Source: an uncultured Gemmiger sp.
GTDB lineage: Bacteria > Bacillota > Clostridia > Oscillospirales > Ruminococcaceae
Assembly (NCBI GenBank): GCA_944386495.1
Contig: CALXBE010000007.1
Location: 48,112 to 112,111 of the forward strand
Direction: 5' to 3'
DNA: 64,000 nucleotides
Shown here: positions 1 through 9,974 of the stretch, in pieces
How positions within the stretch are numbered: position 1 is the stretch's first letter
Layout of the letters: each line of letters begins with the position of its first letter
Notes under the pieces: generated by a model
What the model was told of the DNA's origin: nothing
The model's database searches: none
Seen by the model: the letters and a program-made list of their open reading frames with translations, nothing else
Position numbers and translations under genes: made by a program

Positions 1-608
1 GTCCGGGTGGGACAGTCCACAAAAAGATTCCCCGCCACGCAGGCGCTTTGCCGGGCATTGATATGGTCCATGATCCGCTGGACCGCACTTTTTTCCAGGT
101 AGGTGTCTGCATCCACCGTAATAAAGTAAGAGGTCTCCACCTGGGCCAGCCCGGTATTCAGGGCATGGGCCTTCCCCTTTTGGGCACAATACAGGTATTC
201 CACCTGCCGGTTTTCTCGGGCTTGTTCCTTTACCCGGAAAATCTCGCTGCGGGTCCGGTCAGTGGAGGCGTTATCCACCACCAGCACCCGGATTTTTCCC
301 GGATAGTCCTGGTCCAGGACCCCCTGGATGGTCCGGGCCACAGTCTCCTCCTCGTTGTGGGCGCAGAGAATGACGGTGGTATCCTGCCCCGTATGGGGAT
401 AGGTCCTGCATTTCCAGTGAAGCAGGTTGGAGAAGAACATCCCGCTCATCATAAATCCGGGCAGAAGCGCCAGGCCGATGATAGCCCACCACACATAGGC
501 CGCAGGCAGGTAGCAGGAAGCCTCCTGGGCCCAGCCTATGGCAAACCAGACGGAAAGGCCCAGCCAGACACTTGCAAAAATCATGGTTGCCGCAAATTTC
601 CCTTTCAA
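1..608 (-). CDS. Glycosyltransferase family 2, membrane-anchored (3' end beyond window)
   Basis: The reading frame runs off the left edge; 202 codons are visible. I place the start at a TTG (608) because an AAGGGGGTGAT ribosome site lies about five bases before it; the first in-frame ATG is at 584. Residues 9-62 form two hydrophobic segments. The GT-A fold follows: ILCAHNEEE (80-88), VVDNASTD (110-117) and VDAD (165-168), which supply nucleotide and metal binding in GT2 enzymes. The layout of N-terminal membrane helices plus GT2 domain is that of processive or lipid-linked sugar transferases. The sugar cannot be told, and the acceptor-binding part lies outside the window. Confidence 0.85.
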   Translation of the reverse strand, partial: MKGKFAATMIFASVWLGLSVWFAIGWAQEASCYLPAAYVWWAIIGLALLPGFMMSGMFFSNLLHWKCRTYPHTGQDTTVILCAHNEEETVARTIQGVLDQDYPGKIRVLVVDNASTDRTRSEIFRVKEQARENRQVEYLYCAQKGKAHALNTGLAQVETSYFITVDADTYLEKSAVQRIMDHINARQSACVAGNLFVDCPTR

Positions 609-802
609 TGGAATCACCCCCTTTCCCAACCTATGCCGGCCGGGAAAGAAGGGTTCCGGACATTTTCCTGCTAAAAAGCTTCTTTCCTTTCAAAAGCAAA
701 AAAGGACTTTTTCAGATCCTCCCGACGGGAAAAATCTGTTCAAAGTCCATGATTTCATTTATTTATCTTCTCATCCCACGGAGAAAGGAACTGTTCTATT
801 TA

Positions 803-830
803 TTGCTTTTATGTCAGTTTTATATATAAT
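803..830 (+). promoter_or_regulatory. Sigma-A-type promoter of the 909 gene
   Basis: TTGCTT (803-808), 16-base spacer, TATAAT (825-830). Transcription should start near 837. The 300 bases between the divergent genes at 608 and 909 are AT-rich and hold no other clear feature; I see no convincing promoter for the leftward gene. Confidence 0.65.
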
Positions 831-908
831 AGTAATGTATCTGCAAAAAGCCAGAGAGACTTTTGCCGCTCTTTTTCGCCTGGTCAGGAAAAATCCGCAA
901 CTCAGGAA

Positions 909-3266
909 ATGAGGTATCTTTTTATGTCTGCACTTTTAAAAACCGCAAAGGCCCACCGAGCCCTGACATTTCTTCTGATTCTGGAAGTTCTGTTTCTGGC
1001 CGGGCTGCTGGCCGTCTCCCTGATTCGGCCGCAAACGGTGGTAACCATTTCCTGGCAGGACATTCAGCCCACCTATGATTTTCCGGTGACCGCCAGCGCA
1101 GAACAGGGAATCCAAGTATATTCCCCGGAACCGGTGGACCACGAAACTGTCTTTTCCCAGAAAGTTCCTCTGCCCAGCGGAGCCTACGATGTCAATGTCC
1201 AATACCAGTCGGTGTCCAATCCCAAAGACCCCTCTTACAACATGTACAATTTTGCCGGTCATATTTCGTTCCGGCTGGACTCCAACCCCCAGGCCCTCCA
1301 GACAGAATTAATCAATTTGCCTGACAGCGACACTTCCACCAGCGGGCGAATCTGGCTCCGCCTGGGAGCCGGCGCCGATGATTTGACCATGGATGTAGAG
1401 TACTACGGATATGGCTTGCTGGCCATCCAGCAGATAGAGTTCCGGGAGTGCATGCCCTACCGGGCTGCCCGAATCCTTGGCTTTCTGGCCTTCTTCGCCG
1501 TTATTGACCTGGTAATTCTTTTCTTCCTGAATGGTAAACTGCTGGGGCTCACAGAAAAAAAGCAGTATCTGGTTCTGGGGCTTGTGGCAATCACTGTTTT
1601 TTCCAGCCTGCTGTTCTTCAACAGTTCTCTCCTCAATGACGGTGATTTGGAATTTCACCTTAACAGAATCGCTTCCCTCTCCCAAGCCTTTGCAGAGGGG
1701 CAGATTCCCCAGCGCATTCAAACACAGATGCTCAATGGATACGGATATACCACACCTCTGTTTTATGGCGATTTGTTCCTGGTCCTGCCCTCTCTGCTTT
1801 TGCTGTTGGACATTCCCCTCCAGACTGCGTATCAGGTATATGTTGTAGCCGTCAATCTGGCCACCACACTGATCACCTATTGGTGTCTGAAAAAGATGGT
1901 GCAGGATTCCTGGAAGGCTCTGGCAGGGACTACCCTTTATCTTCTCTCCAGCTACCGTCTTCTGAATCTGATTCTTCGCTCTGCCGTTGGGGAGTACACT
2001 GCCATGACCTTTCTCCCCCTGATCCTGTACGGTTTTTATCGGCTCTACACTGCCGGGGAGGACGAAAAACTGGGGCTGCGTCAGTGCGCGCCTTTGATCC
2101 TGGGTTTTTCCGGAATCATCGAGTGTCACATCCTCTCCTGTGAGATGGTTGCCTTTTTCTCCATTGCTTTGATCCTGATCCTCTGGCGAAAAACCTTCCA
2201 GCCCCATCGATTTATGACTCTGGTAAAAGCCGGGGTGGCTTGCCTTCTGCTCAACGCCTGGTTTATTCTGCCCTTCCTTCAGTCCTTTTTGACTATGAAG
2301 GTGAATGTAAATTCCGGCGTGAACAGCGGCATTTCCTCCACTGCCAATTTCTACCAGCTCTTTTCCCTCTTTCCTTCTCCCTCCAACATTTCCGGAAGCT
2401 GTGCTCAAGAGGAGCTTTCCCTCTCCATTGGTCCCGCCTTTGTGATTCTTCTGGGGGCATATCTCTGTTATTTCATCCATCAACTCCATCACCCGGCCAA
2501 GGCAGAGGAATTCCGGAAGCTCAACTTCTTTTTCCTCTTTGGCATTGCAGCCATTTTCCTGTCTTCCTCCCTTATTCCCTGGGGAAACCTGCATCATATC
2601 AGCAGACTGCTTTACAGTCTGGTATCAATGATCCAATTTGCCTGGCGGTATCTGGGAATTGCTCTGGTCTGTCTCACCTTTGGTGCTGTCCTTCTTTGGG
2701 TCCGGCTGGAGAAAGAGATTTCGCCCAGATGGAGCAATCTGCTCCTGGGGATCATGGTGGGTGTGACTGTTTTTTCCGCCGGATACTTCTACACTTCTGC
2801 AGCCGACCGGATGAAATCTGAACAGGTGTTCTATACCGCCGATACCGATACCATGGAGATCATGCTTAAGGAATATCTTCCTTTCGGCACCGACTATGTG
2901 GCCCTGGAAGAGGATCTTCTCGGCACAGGTGATGGTGTGGAAACCGGAAACCTGGAACGGCAGGGTGTCCGGTCCAGTCTCTGGTGCCGAAACAGTTCCA
3001 AAACCGAATCCTGGGTAGATCTGCCCATTCTGGCCTATGACAATTATCATGCCTCCCTGGAGGATGGTTCTCCCGCCACCCTTTCAACGGGGGAGAACAA
3101 CCGGATTCGGGTAACGCTCCCCGCCGGGTATGAGGGAGTCATTACCGTGGAGTACCGTCCCCCGGTTTACTGGAGGGTCTCCGAAGCGGTTTCCCTGGTG
3201 ACCCTGGCCGGATTTACCACTGCTCTGATTCTGGAAAAAAAGAAAAAAGCATCTCTTTCCCAATAA
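909..3266 (+). CDS. Large polytopic membrane protein, PTPS-related (PF10131-like)
   Basis: 785 residues. An N-terminal transmembrane helix (about 20-38) is followed by an extracytoplasmic beta-rich part (45-180). About ten or more membrane helices follow (190-640), then a soluble C-terminal domain (650-770) and a last helix. The stretch beginning DGDLEFHLNRI (about residue 246), with downstream NGYGY and FYGDLF, matches what I remember of the 6-pyruvoyl-tetrahydropterin-synthase-related membrane family, a group with GT-C glycosyltransferase-like topology. The biochemical role is unknown; processing of lipid-linked glycans or surface polymers is inferred. A second in-frame ATG at 924 has better ribosome-site spacing (GAGGT) and may be the true start. 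Confidence 0.75.
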   Translation: MRYLFMSALLKTAKAHRALTFLLILEVLFLAGLLAVSLIRPQTVVTISWQDIQPTYDFPVTASAEQGIQVYSPEPVDHETVFSQKVPLPSGAYDVNVQYQSVSNPKDPSYNMYNFAGHISFRLDSNPQALQTELINLPDSDTSTSGRIWLRLGAGADDLTMDVEYYGYGLLAIQQIEFRECMPYRAARILGFLAFFAVIDLVILFFLNGKLLGLTEKKQYLVLGLVAITVFSSLLFFNSSLLNDGDLEFHLNRIASLSQAFAEGQIPQRIQTQMLNGYGYTTPLFYGDLFLVLPSLLLLLDIPLQTAYQVYVVAVNLATTLITYWCLKKMVQDSWKALAGTTLYLLSSYRLLNLILRSAVGEYTAMTFLPLILYGFYRLYTAGEDEKLGLRQCAPLILGFSGIIECHILSCEMVAFFSIALILILWRKTFQPHRFMTLVKAGVACLLLNAWFILPFLQSFLTMKVNVNSGVNSGISSTANFYQLFSLFPSPSNISGSCAQEELSLSIGPAFVILLGAYLCYFIHQLHHPAKAEEFRKLNFFFLFGIAAIFLSSSLIPWGNLHHISRLLYSLVSMIQFAWRYLGIALVCLTFGAVLLWVRLEKEISPRWSNLLLGIMVGVTVFSAGYFYTSAADRMKSEQVFYTADTDTMEIMLKEYLPFGTDYVALEEDLLGTGDGVETGNLERQGVRSSLWCRNSSKTESWVDLPILAYDNYHASLEDGSPATLSTGENNRIRVTLPAGYEGVITVEYRPPVYWRVSEAVSLVTLAGFTTALILEKKKKASLSQ

Positions 3267-3269
3267 CAC

Positions 3270-3306
3270 AAAAAAGCCCCGCAGGAAACTCCTGCGGGGC
3301 TTTTTA
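3270..3306. terminator. Bidirectional intrinsic terminator
   Basis: Stem GCCCCGCAGGA / TCCTGCGGGGC (3276-3300) flanked by six A on the left and five T on the right. It can stop the 909 gene on the plus strand and pckA on the minus strand. Confidence 0.9.
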
Positions 3307-3319
3307 TTATGAAGATTGA

Positions 3320-4927
<1,608 letters not shown>

Positions 4928-5032
4928 TGTTTTGTCCTCCTAGAATGCAATTTGAAACAGCAGACAGCGGTAAAAACGCATCAGCATATTCCTGAACTAA
5001 AGATGTTGACAGCTTGAAACCATCTTTCGCTG

Positions 5033-5060
5033 TTTATATTATAGCCTTCCCGCCTGTCAA
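5033..5060 (-). promoter_or_regulatory. pckA promoter
   Basis: Read on the minus strand: TTGACA (5055-5060), 16-base spacer, TATAAA (5033-5038). Predicted start near 5026. The -35 is consensus. Confidence 0.7.
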
Positions 5061-5183
5061 GCGCAAGTGGTCAGATGGACTAATTCGGGTAAGCGCCACC
5101 CGCAATTTTGGATATCTTGACCAATTCCCACCTGCAATAGTGCAAAATGTTTTTCCCTTGCGGCCACCTATTCCGGCAGTTAC

Positions 5184-5269
5184 AAAACAGAAGGAGCCGG
5201 GCATCTGCCCGGCTCCTTCTGTTCCCTTGGCGACTTCTCCACAAGCAGTGGAAAAAGTTCCTGTCCCTT
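5184..5269 (-). ncRNA. Candidate small RNA upstream of pckA, ending in a perfect 17-bp hairpin
   Basis: No reading frame with a ribosome site fits this stretch, yet it has a promoter (5276-5304) and an end signal. From a start near 5269 the RNA would be about 85 bases. It begins AAGGGACAGGAAC, forms a first hairpin (CUUUUUCCAC / GUGGAGAAG) and a GGGAACAGAAGG linker. It ends in a perfect 17-bp stem with a 2-base loop (5187-5222) followed by UUUU. The exposed GGA motifs occur about five times, which recalls RNAs that titrate CsrA, but that is only one possibility. If the end hairpin leaks, the same transcript would run on into pckA as a long leader, so an attenuator is the main alternative. I do not recognise an Rfam family. 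Confidence 0.5.
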
Positions 5270-5275
5270 AATTGT

Positions 5276-5304
5276 ATTATATGTCTTTTTCAGGGCAGAA
5301 GCAA
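5276..5304 (-). promoter_or_regulatory. Promoter of the candidate small RNA
   Basis: Minus strand: TTGCTT (5299-5304), 17-base spacer, perfect TATAAT (5276-5281). Three bases upstream of the -35 begins the 36-bp operator at 5308-5343. The same spacing exists between the tctC -35 and its operator. Confidence 0.65.
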
Positions 5305-5307
5305 TCA

Positions 5308-5343
5308 GGGGATTTTTATAGTTGGCAGTTATAAAAGTTATAT
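5308..5343. promoter_or_regulatory. Operator copy A (LysR-type candidate), shared with the tctC/lysR region
   Basis: GGGGATTTTTATA, nine variable bases, TATAAAAGTTATAT. The copy at 9889-9924 has the same 13 + 14 bases and the same 9-base gap (30 of 36 identical). It contains the inverted repeat TTTTATA-N9-TATAAAA. The location just upstream of a -35 is where LysR-type activators bind. By context the likely ligand-sensing protein is the LysR regulator encoded at 9975. Confidence 0.65.
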
Positions 5344-5491
5344 TCTAAGCCTCCTCGCCCCTAAAATCATCGTCTGCTTCCTGTAATTCTTTTGTTTTCC
5401 AGTGGAAATCAGGGCGGAAGCCTCATACAGCAAATGCATGAAAAACCGCCCGCCTTACATCGCTATTTAGAAAATCGGGTTATTGGCAGCT

Positions 5492-5529
5492 AAAAAAGCA
5501 GCGGCCCGGAAAAAGCCTTCCGGGCCGCT
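5492..5529 (-). terminator. Terminator after the esterase
   Basis: Stem AGCGGCCCGGAA / TTCCGGGCCGCT (5500-5529); on the minus strand it is followed by six T (5492-5497). It closes the tctCBA-esterase unit. Confidence 0.85.
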
Positions 5530-5552
5530 GTGCTGTATTTTCCGCCGATGTT

Positions 5553-6482
5553 TTATTTCAGGTACCGGTTGAAAAAATCCAGAATAACCTGTTTTGTGGA
5601 GGGCTGGAAAAACTCCCGTGTTCCATGGCCTCCGTTTTTCAGAATGTACAGCCAGGTCTGATCTTCCAGCCCCAGCTCAATCATTTTCCGGTAAAGTTCT
5701 TCACTGATCTCGCAGTCCACCAGCGGGTCCTGGTCCCCATGAAGAATGGCAAGAGGGGCCATATCCTCATGAAGATACCGGATAGAACTTGCCTTATCTG
5801 CCAGCTCCAGAATCTCCTCCCGGTTCATATCCCGGGTGATCCCCAGCAGGGCACCCTCGTGGGTCTCATCCATACTGTGCCAGCGGTAAGAAGGGTCCTG
5901 AATCAGTTCCATATTCTTTTTGGCACAGTAGCTTACATCCGCCGGGCCAAACATATCCACCGCAGCCTGGATCTTACTGGACTCCTGGCTGTACTCCCGG
6001 GACTCGCAGTCATCCTGGTTCAGCGCCATCCAGGTGGACAGATGTCCCCCCGCAGAGCGCCCTATGACTCCTATCTTATCCGGGTCCAGGTTATATTCCC
6101 GGGCATGGGCCCGGAGAAACCGCACGGCGGTTTTGCAGTCTATCAACTGGTCAGGGAAATGCCCCTGGGCGCTGCTGCGGTAATAAATGCAGGCTACGGC
6201 ATACCCGGCTTCCGCCAGGAATTCCATCTCGGCTGCCATAAGGTTCTTATCGCAGCCCCTCCAGCCTGCCCCGTTGATCCAAACAATCACAGGCTGTTTT
6301 CCGGTGGAGACCTCATCGTCCCTGCCGTCCGCCAGCCGCATTTCGCTGTTGCCGTTCTGAACCATAAGGGATAGGTACAAGTCCAGGGGGCCGCCCTCCA
6401 GGTCCGTCACATGGGAGTAGCAGATATTATCAATAAAATTTATGCTTCTTCGTTCTTTGCCGGGATCAATTACCCTACGCAT
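5553..6482 (-). CDS. Alpha/beta-hydrolase (BD-FAE-like esterase)
   Basis: 309 residues from the ATG at 6482, which has a GAGGTG ribosome site; longer upstream reading lacks one. The triad is visible: nucleophile Ser143 in GRSAGGH, Asp in HGDQDPLVD, His in GGHGTREF near the C-terminus. The oxyanion region reads INGAGW where the family usually has HGGGW, a His-to-Asn change. There is no signal peptide, so it is cytoplasmic. It follows tctA by about 85 bases in the same direction. By context it may hydrolyse an ester of the carboxylate brought in by TctABC, but the substrate is not shown by the sequence. Confidence 0.8.
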   Translation of the reverse strand: MRRVIDPGKERRSINFIDNICYSHVTDLEGGPLDLYLSLMVQNGNSEMRLADGRDDEVSTGKQPVIVWINGAGWRGCDKNLMAAEMEFLAEAGYAVACIYYRSSAQGHFPDQLIDCKTAVRFLRAHAREYNLDPDKIGVIGRSAGGHLSTWMALNQDDCESREYSQESSKIQAAVDMFGPADVSYCAKKNMELIQDPSYRWHSMDETHEGALLGITRDMNREEILELADKASSIRYLHEDMAPLAILHGDQDPLVDCEISEELYRKMIELGLEDQTWLYILKNGGHGTREFFQPSTKQVILDFFNRYLK

Positions 6483-6511
6483 TTTGCACCTCGTTCTCCT
6501 GGAACCGGCAG

Positions 6512-6537
6512 GCCGGACCTGAAAATTCCGGTCCGGC
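6512..6537 (-). promoter_or_regulatory. Intercistronic stem-loop between tctA and the esterase
   Basis: GCCGGACC / GGTCCGGC around a 10-base loop. No T-run follows on the minus strand, so it is more likely an mRNA processing or stability element than a terminator. Confidence 0.45.
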
Positions 6538-6567
6538 GCCGCTTTTTCCAAAATTATCTCAGGGAAA

Positions 6568-8067
6568 TCAGGCGTTCTTACCTGCTTTCCGGCTCTTGAT
6601 CAGCTTCATGATCATGGGGCCAATCACAGACCAGACCGCAATGAGGATGAAGATGAGGGAGATGGGACGGGTCACGAAGGAGGTCAGGTCGCCGCGGGCG
6701 TAGGAGCAGCCCATCCGGAAGTAGCTTTCAATCTTGCCGCCCAGGATAAAGGCCAGCATAAGGGGAGTGGAAGGCATACCGAATACATCCAGCAGAATGC
6801 CCAGCATACCCAGCACCAGCACCAGGTAGACATTGAACATACTGGTGGTGGAGGAGAAAGCGCCCATGAAGCAGATGACCAGGATGGCGCTGAACAGGTA
6901 GTGGTAGGGAGCCTTCAGGAGCAGGGGGAACCACCGCTTGGTGAAAAGCTCAATAAACACGATGGCAATCGAGCTAATCATCATAATAACATAGATATAC
7001 GCAGCCAGAGTGGGATTGGTCTGGATGAACATGGGACCGGGCTGGAGGCCCTTGATGGTCATGGCAGACAGAAGCAGCACGGTGGTAGCATCGCCGGGAA
7101 TGCCCAGAGAGATCATGGGGATCATGGCGCCGCCCACGCCGGCATTGTTGGATACCTCAGTAGCCCAGATGCCGGGATCATAACCAGTGCCAAACTTTTC
7201 AGGATGCTTGTCCATCCGCTTGGCCTGACCGTAGGCAATCAGGTTGGAGATACCAGAGCCCATGCCGGGGAGGAAGCCGATGAACAGACCGATGAGAAGG
7301 GAGACCACAATGGTCTTCATATTGTCGGTAAAGTCTTTCAGGGTCAGGCCGAAGCCGCTCAGGCTCTTGGCATCTACAGGAGGCATCTCCTGCTGGCCTT
7401 TGGCGTAGGCAGTGGCCACCTGCTGGAGGGCAAAGATGCCCATAAGGAGGACCACCACATTGATACCACCGTACAGGTTGGTATTGCCGAAGGTGAACCG
7501 GAGCTGGTTGGTGACCAGGTCGCCGCCGATGCAGCTGAGGAACAGGCCCAGGAAGGCGGAGAGCAGGCCCTTGAAAACAGAGCCGTTGGACAGGCCTACC
7601 ACCATGGTGATGGCCATCAGGCAGAGGGCAAAGTACTCCCAGGGCCCCAGCATCAGGGCCACATCAGCGATGGCGCCGGAACAGAGAACTGCAACCACAC
7701 AGGACACAAAGTTGCCGATAAAGGAGCCCATAATACCGATGGACAAGGCCTTGGCGGCCTTACCGTTCTTGGTCATGGGATAACCGTCATAGCAGGTACC
7801 AATGGAGGCGGCAGAGCCGGGAATACCAATCAGCACGGCAGCGATGAAGGAGCCGGACACACCGCCCACATACATAGCCACCAGCATGGAGAAGCTCAGG
7901 TTGGTGTCCAGAGCAAAGGTCATGGGGAGGATCAGGGTAATACCCAGACCTCCGGAAAGGCCGGGGATCGCGCCCAGGATACATCCGATGACACCACAAA
8001 GGATCATCATGATGAAGTTCATGGGCTGGAACATGATCCCCAATGCTTCAGGAATTGCTGCAATCAT
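6568..8067 (-). CDS. tctA: Tripartite tricarboxylate transporter, large membrane subunit TctA
   Basis: 499 residues, about 12 hydrophobic segments, normal TctA length. The family hallmarks are present: GAIPGLSGGLGI near residue 35, the second glycine/proline loop FLPGMGSGISN, and GIPGDATT. TctA forms the sodium- or proton-driven channel. Substrate is delivered by the lipoprotein TctC. It starts 21 bases after tctB. Homologues carry citrate, tartrate and other di- or tricarboxylates; the substrate here is unknown. Confidence 0.95.
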   Translation of the reverse strand: MIAAIPEALGIMFQPMNFIMMILCGVIGCILGAIPGLSGGLGITLILPMTFALDTNLSFSMLVAMYVGGVSGSFIAAVLIGIPGSAASIGTCYDGYPMTKNGKAAKALSIGIMGSFIGNFVSCVVAVLCSGAIADVALMLGPWEYFALCLMAITMVVGLSNGSVFKGLLSAFLGLFLSCIGGDLVTNQLRFTFGNTNLYGGINVVVLLMGIFALQQVATAYAKGQQEMPPVDAKSLSGFGLTLKDFTDNMKTIVVSLLIGLFIGFLPGMGSGISNLIAYGQAKRMDKHPEKFGTGYDPGIWATEVSNNAGVGGAMIPMISLGIPGDATTVLLLSAMTIKGLQPGPMFIQTNPTLAAYIYVIMMISSIAIVFIELFTKRWFPLLLKAPYHYLFSAILVICFMGAFSSTTSMFNVYLVLVLGMLGILLDVFGMPSTPLMLAFILGGKIESYFRMGCSYARGDLTSFVTRPISLIFILIAVWSVIGPMIMKLIKSRKAGKNA

Positions 8068-8088
8068 ACTATGTCATATCCCCCTCTC

Positions 8089-8583
8089 TTACAGCATTTC
8101 AATGCCCAGCATGTCCCACAGGGAACCGGAGGGCAGCGGGATGAGGAAGCCCCGGGTAAATCCGAAGTAGCAGATGGTACCCAGGAGAATGCTGAACACT
8201 ACGGCAAAAATCACATTGATCTTTTTTTCGCCTTTCAGGGTCCAGGTAAAGACGAAGGTTCCCACCATGGAAGCGATCCAGAAGCCCAGGAACTGCATCA
8301 TAATGCAGAACACCAGCGCTTCAGCCAGGATAATGGCCATCCGAATCCAGCCGGCCTTGTCCAGGTAAGGCTTGTTACCGGTTTTGACTTCCTTGGGGCC
8401 GTCAAATACCATGGAGAGAATCGCAAACAGGGCTATACCTGCCGCAGAAATGTAGGGGAAAAACTTGGGACCTGGTTCGTTGGACACCAGCCGCTCCGGG
8501 ATATTGCCGGTCTCAATGACGATGAAGACCGCCAGCACCAGGAAGACGATGCCCATGATATAGGTGCGGTTGAGCTTTTTCAT
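8089..8583 (-). CDS. tctB: Tripartite tricarboxylate transporter, small membrane subunit TctB
   Basis: 164 residues with four predicted membrane helices (about 8-24, 40-56, 83-101, 118-150), the typical TctB size and topology. The family is poorly conserved in sequence, so the call rests on topology and on its place between tctC and tctA. Confidence 0.88.
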   Translation of the reverse strand: MKKLNRTYIMGIVFLVLAVFIVIETGNIPERLVSNEPGPKFFPYISAAGIALFAILSMVFDGPKEVKTGNKPYLDKAGWIRMAIILAEALVFCIMMQFLGFWIASMVGTFVFTWTLKGEKKINVIFAVVFSILLGTICYFGFTRGFLIPLPSGSLWDMLGIEML

Positions 8584-8645
8584 GCGCTACCTCTTTTCTT
8601 TGTTGACTCATACATAGGGCTGCCAATTGCAGGCCCCTAAAGGAG

Positions 8646-8675
8646 GGGCCCGGCGGGGTTGCCCCGGCCGGGCCC
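8646..8675 (-). promoter_or_regulatory. Strong stem-loop between tctC and tctB
   Basis: Nested GC stem: GGGCCCGG / CCGGGCCC outside, GGGG / CCCC inside. No T-run follows. Such hairpins after a binding-protein gene commonly protect the upstream message, so that the receptor is made in excess over the membrane subunits. Confidence 0.6.
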
Positions 8676-8692
8676 GAAAAACGAAGTTTCAA

Positions 8693-9793
8693 TCAGCGGA
8701 CCTTAATGCCCATCTGCTCGGCACGGGTCTCCATAATACCCCATTCCCGCTGGAAGGTCTCCTGAGCGGTGTCGTAGTCCACAGGCTCCACGAAGGTTGC
8801 CATGGCCTTGTTGCCGTCAATGTAGCTCTGCACTTCGCAGGCAGCGCAGATAGCCTCGTTTACAGCGCGGCATACATTTTCGGGAGTGTCCTTGGGAGCC
8901 CAGATGTAGTAGCTGCACTCAAAGGTGGCATCGGGAATGCCCTGCTCGGGACCGGAAGCATAGTTCTCGGTCAGCTCAGTGCCCAGCAGTTCGCTCATGG
9001 ATTCCAGGGTGGAAACCTCGGGGCCAACAGTGCCCAGAATGGTCAGACGGCCGTCGGCCTCATAGCCCTGTGCGTTGGGGATGGAGCAGTTTGCAATGTC
9101 GATGGAGCCGGAAGCGGTCTGGGTCAGCTTATCAGCCTCGGAAGAGCACTGTACCCAGTTGACCATCTCGCCGTAGCCTTCGCCCAGGCCTTCGATCACG
9201 CTGTAGATGGCAGCCTGAGAAGCACCGCCCAGGGAGCAGCCGATAACGACCTCGCCGGGATGCTCGGCAATATACTCACCCAGCTCTTCAAAGTTGCTGT
9301 AGGGAGCATCGGGACGGGCAATAATGGCCTGAGGGCCGCCCAGGTTGATAACGCCTACGGTGGCGTAATCTTCCATGGAGTTTACATTGGTGCTGCCGGA
9401 CAGGTACTCCAGGCAGGCACCTGCATGGTGGACCAGGAAATGGGTGCCATCGGGATCAGCATTCTTTGCATTCTCACGGCCCACCTCAGTGGTATCGTAG
9501 TTGGTGACCACGAAGTTAACTCCCTCGTACAGCTCGCCCAGAGCCTGGGTCAGATAACGGGTGTACAGGTCGGTGCCGCCACCTGCCTTGGCAGGTACAT
9601 CAATGTATACAGTGGTACCGGCGGGCCACACATCTTCGATGGTCAGAGGCTCATCGGAAGCGGTGGTGTCAGCAGCTGCATCGCTGGCAGAGCTGTCAGC
9701 GGCAGGCTCTTGAGCAGCATCGCTGCTGCCGGAGCAAGCTACCAGGGACAGGCTCATGGTCAGGGCCAGCAAAAGTGCCAGAAACTTTTTCAT
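8693..9793 (-). CDS. tctC: Tripartite tricarboxylate transporter substrate-binding lipoprotein (Bug/TctC family)
   Basis: 366 residues. Residues 1-20 are a lipoprotein signal ending LVAC, so Cys20 would be lipidated. An acidic Ser/Ala/Asp linker (21-48) spaces the domain from the membrane. The Bug fold follows, including the ligand-loop pattern PAKAGGGTDLYTRY that in this family contacts the carboxylate through water bridges. The ATG follows AAGGAAAG. It is the first gene of the tctC-tctB-tctA-esterase unit, and its promoter abuts operator copy B. Confidence 0.95.
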   Translation of the reverse strand: MKKFLALLLALTMSLSLVACSGSSDAAQEPAADSSASDAAADTTASDEPLTIEDVWPAGTTVYIDVPAKAGGGTDLYTRYLTQALGELYEGVNFVVTNYDTTEVGRENAKNADPDGTHFLVHHAGACLEYLSGSTNVNSMEDYATVGVINLGGPQAIIARPDAPYSNFEELGEYIAEHPGEVVIGCSLGGASQAAIYSVIEGLGEGYGEMVNWVQCSSEADKLTQTASGSIDIANCSIPNAQGYEADGRLTILGTVGPEVSTLESMSELLGTELTENYASGPEQGIPDATFECSYYIWAPKDTPENVCRAVNEAICAACEVQSYIDGNKAMATFVEPVDYDTAQETFQREWGIMETRAEQMGIKVR

Positions 9794-9856
9794 GGTAGTT
9801 CTTTCCTTTCATTTTGTGATTCGCTTTGGCTCACCAAGGAGTCTTCTGTTGTCTTA

Positions 9857-9885
9857 ATTTTAGCTGTCACAACCTTAATTGACAA
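9857..9885 (-). promoter_or_regulatory. tctC promoter
   Basis: Minus strand: TTGTCA (9880-9885), 17-base spacer, TAAAAT (9857-9862). The operator begins three bases upstream of the -35, the usual place for LysR-type activation. Confidence 0.7.
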
Positions 9886-9907
9886 TCTGGGGATTTTTAT
9901 ATATTCT
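9879..9907 (+). promoter_or_regulatory. Promoter of the first LysR gene, overlapped by the operator
   Basis: Plus strand: TTGACA (9879-9884), 17-base spacer, TATTCT (9902-9907). The operator at 9889-9924 covers the spacer and -10, so binding would repress the regulator gene while activating tctC on the other strand. This is the classic LysR autoregulation layout. Confidence 0.65.
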
Positions 9908-9924
9908 ATTTATAAAAGTTATAT
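9889..9924. promoter_or_regulatory. Operator copy B in the tctC/lysR divergent region
   Basis: Same 13-base and 14-base blocks with a 9-base gap as copy A at 5308-5343. The TTTTATA-N9-TATAAAA inverted repeat is intact. Confidence 0.7.
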
Positions 9925-9974
9925 AACTTCGGTGATTGCGACAATTTTTTCTCCGCAGGAAAGGAGCCATCTCC

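Noticed and set aside
5184-5269. 6S RNA or another named small RNA
   Set aside because: The candidate RNA is about 85 bases and lacks the long open-helix bubble of 6S RNA. I can only describe it as an unnamed candidate.
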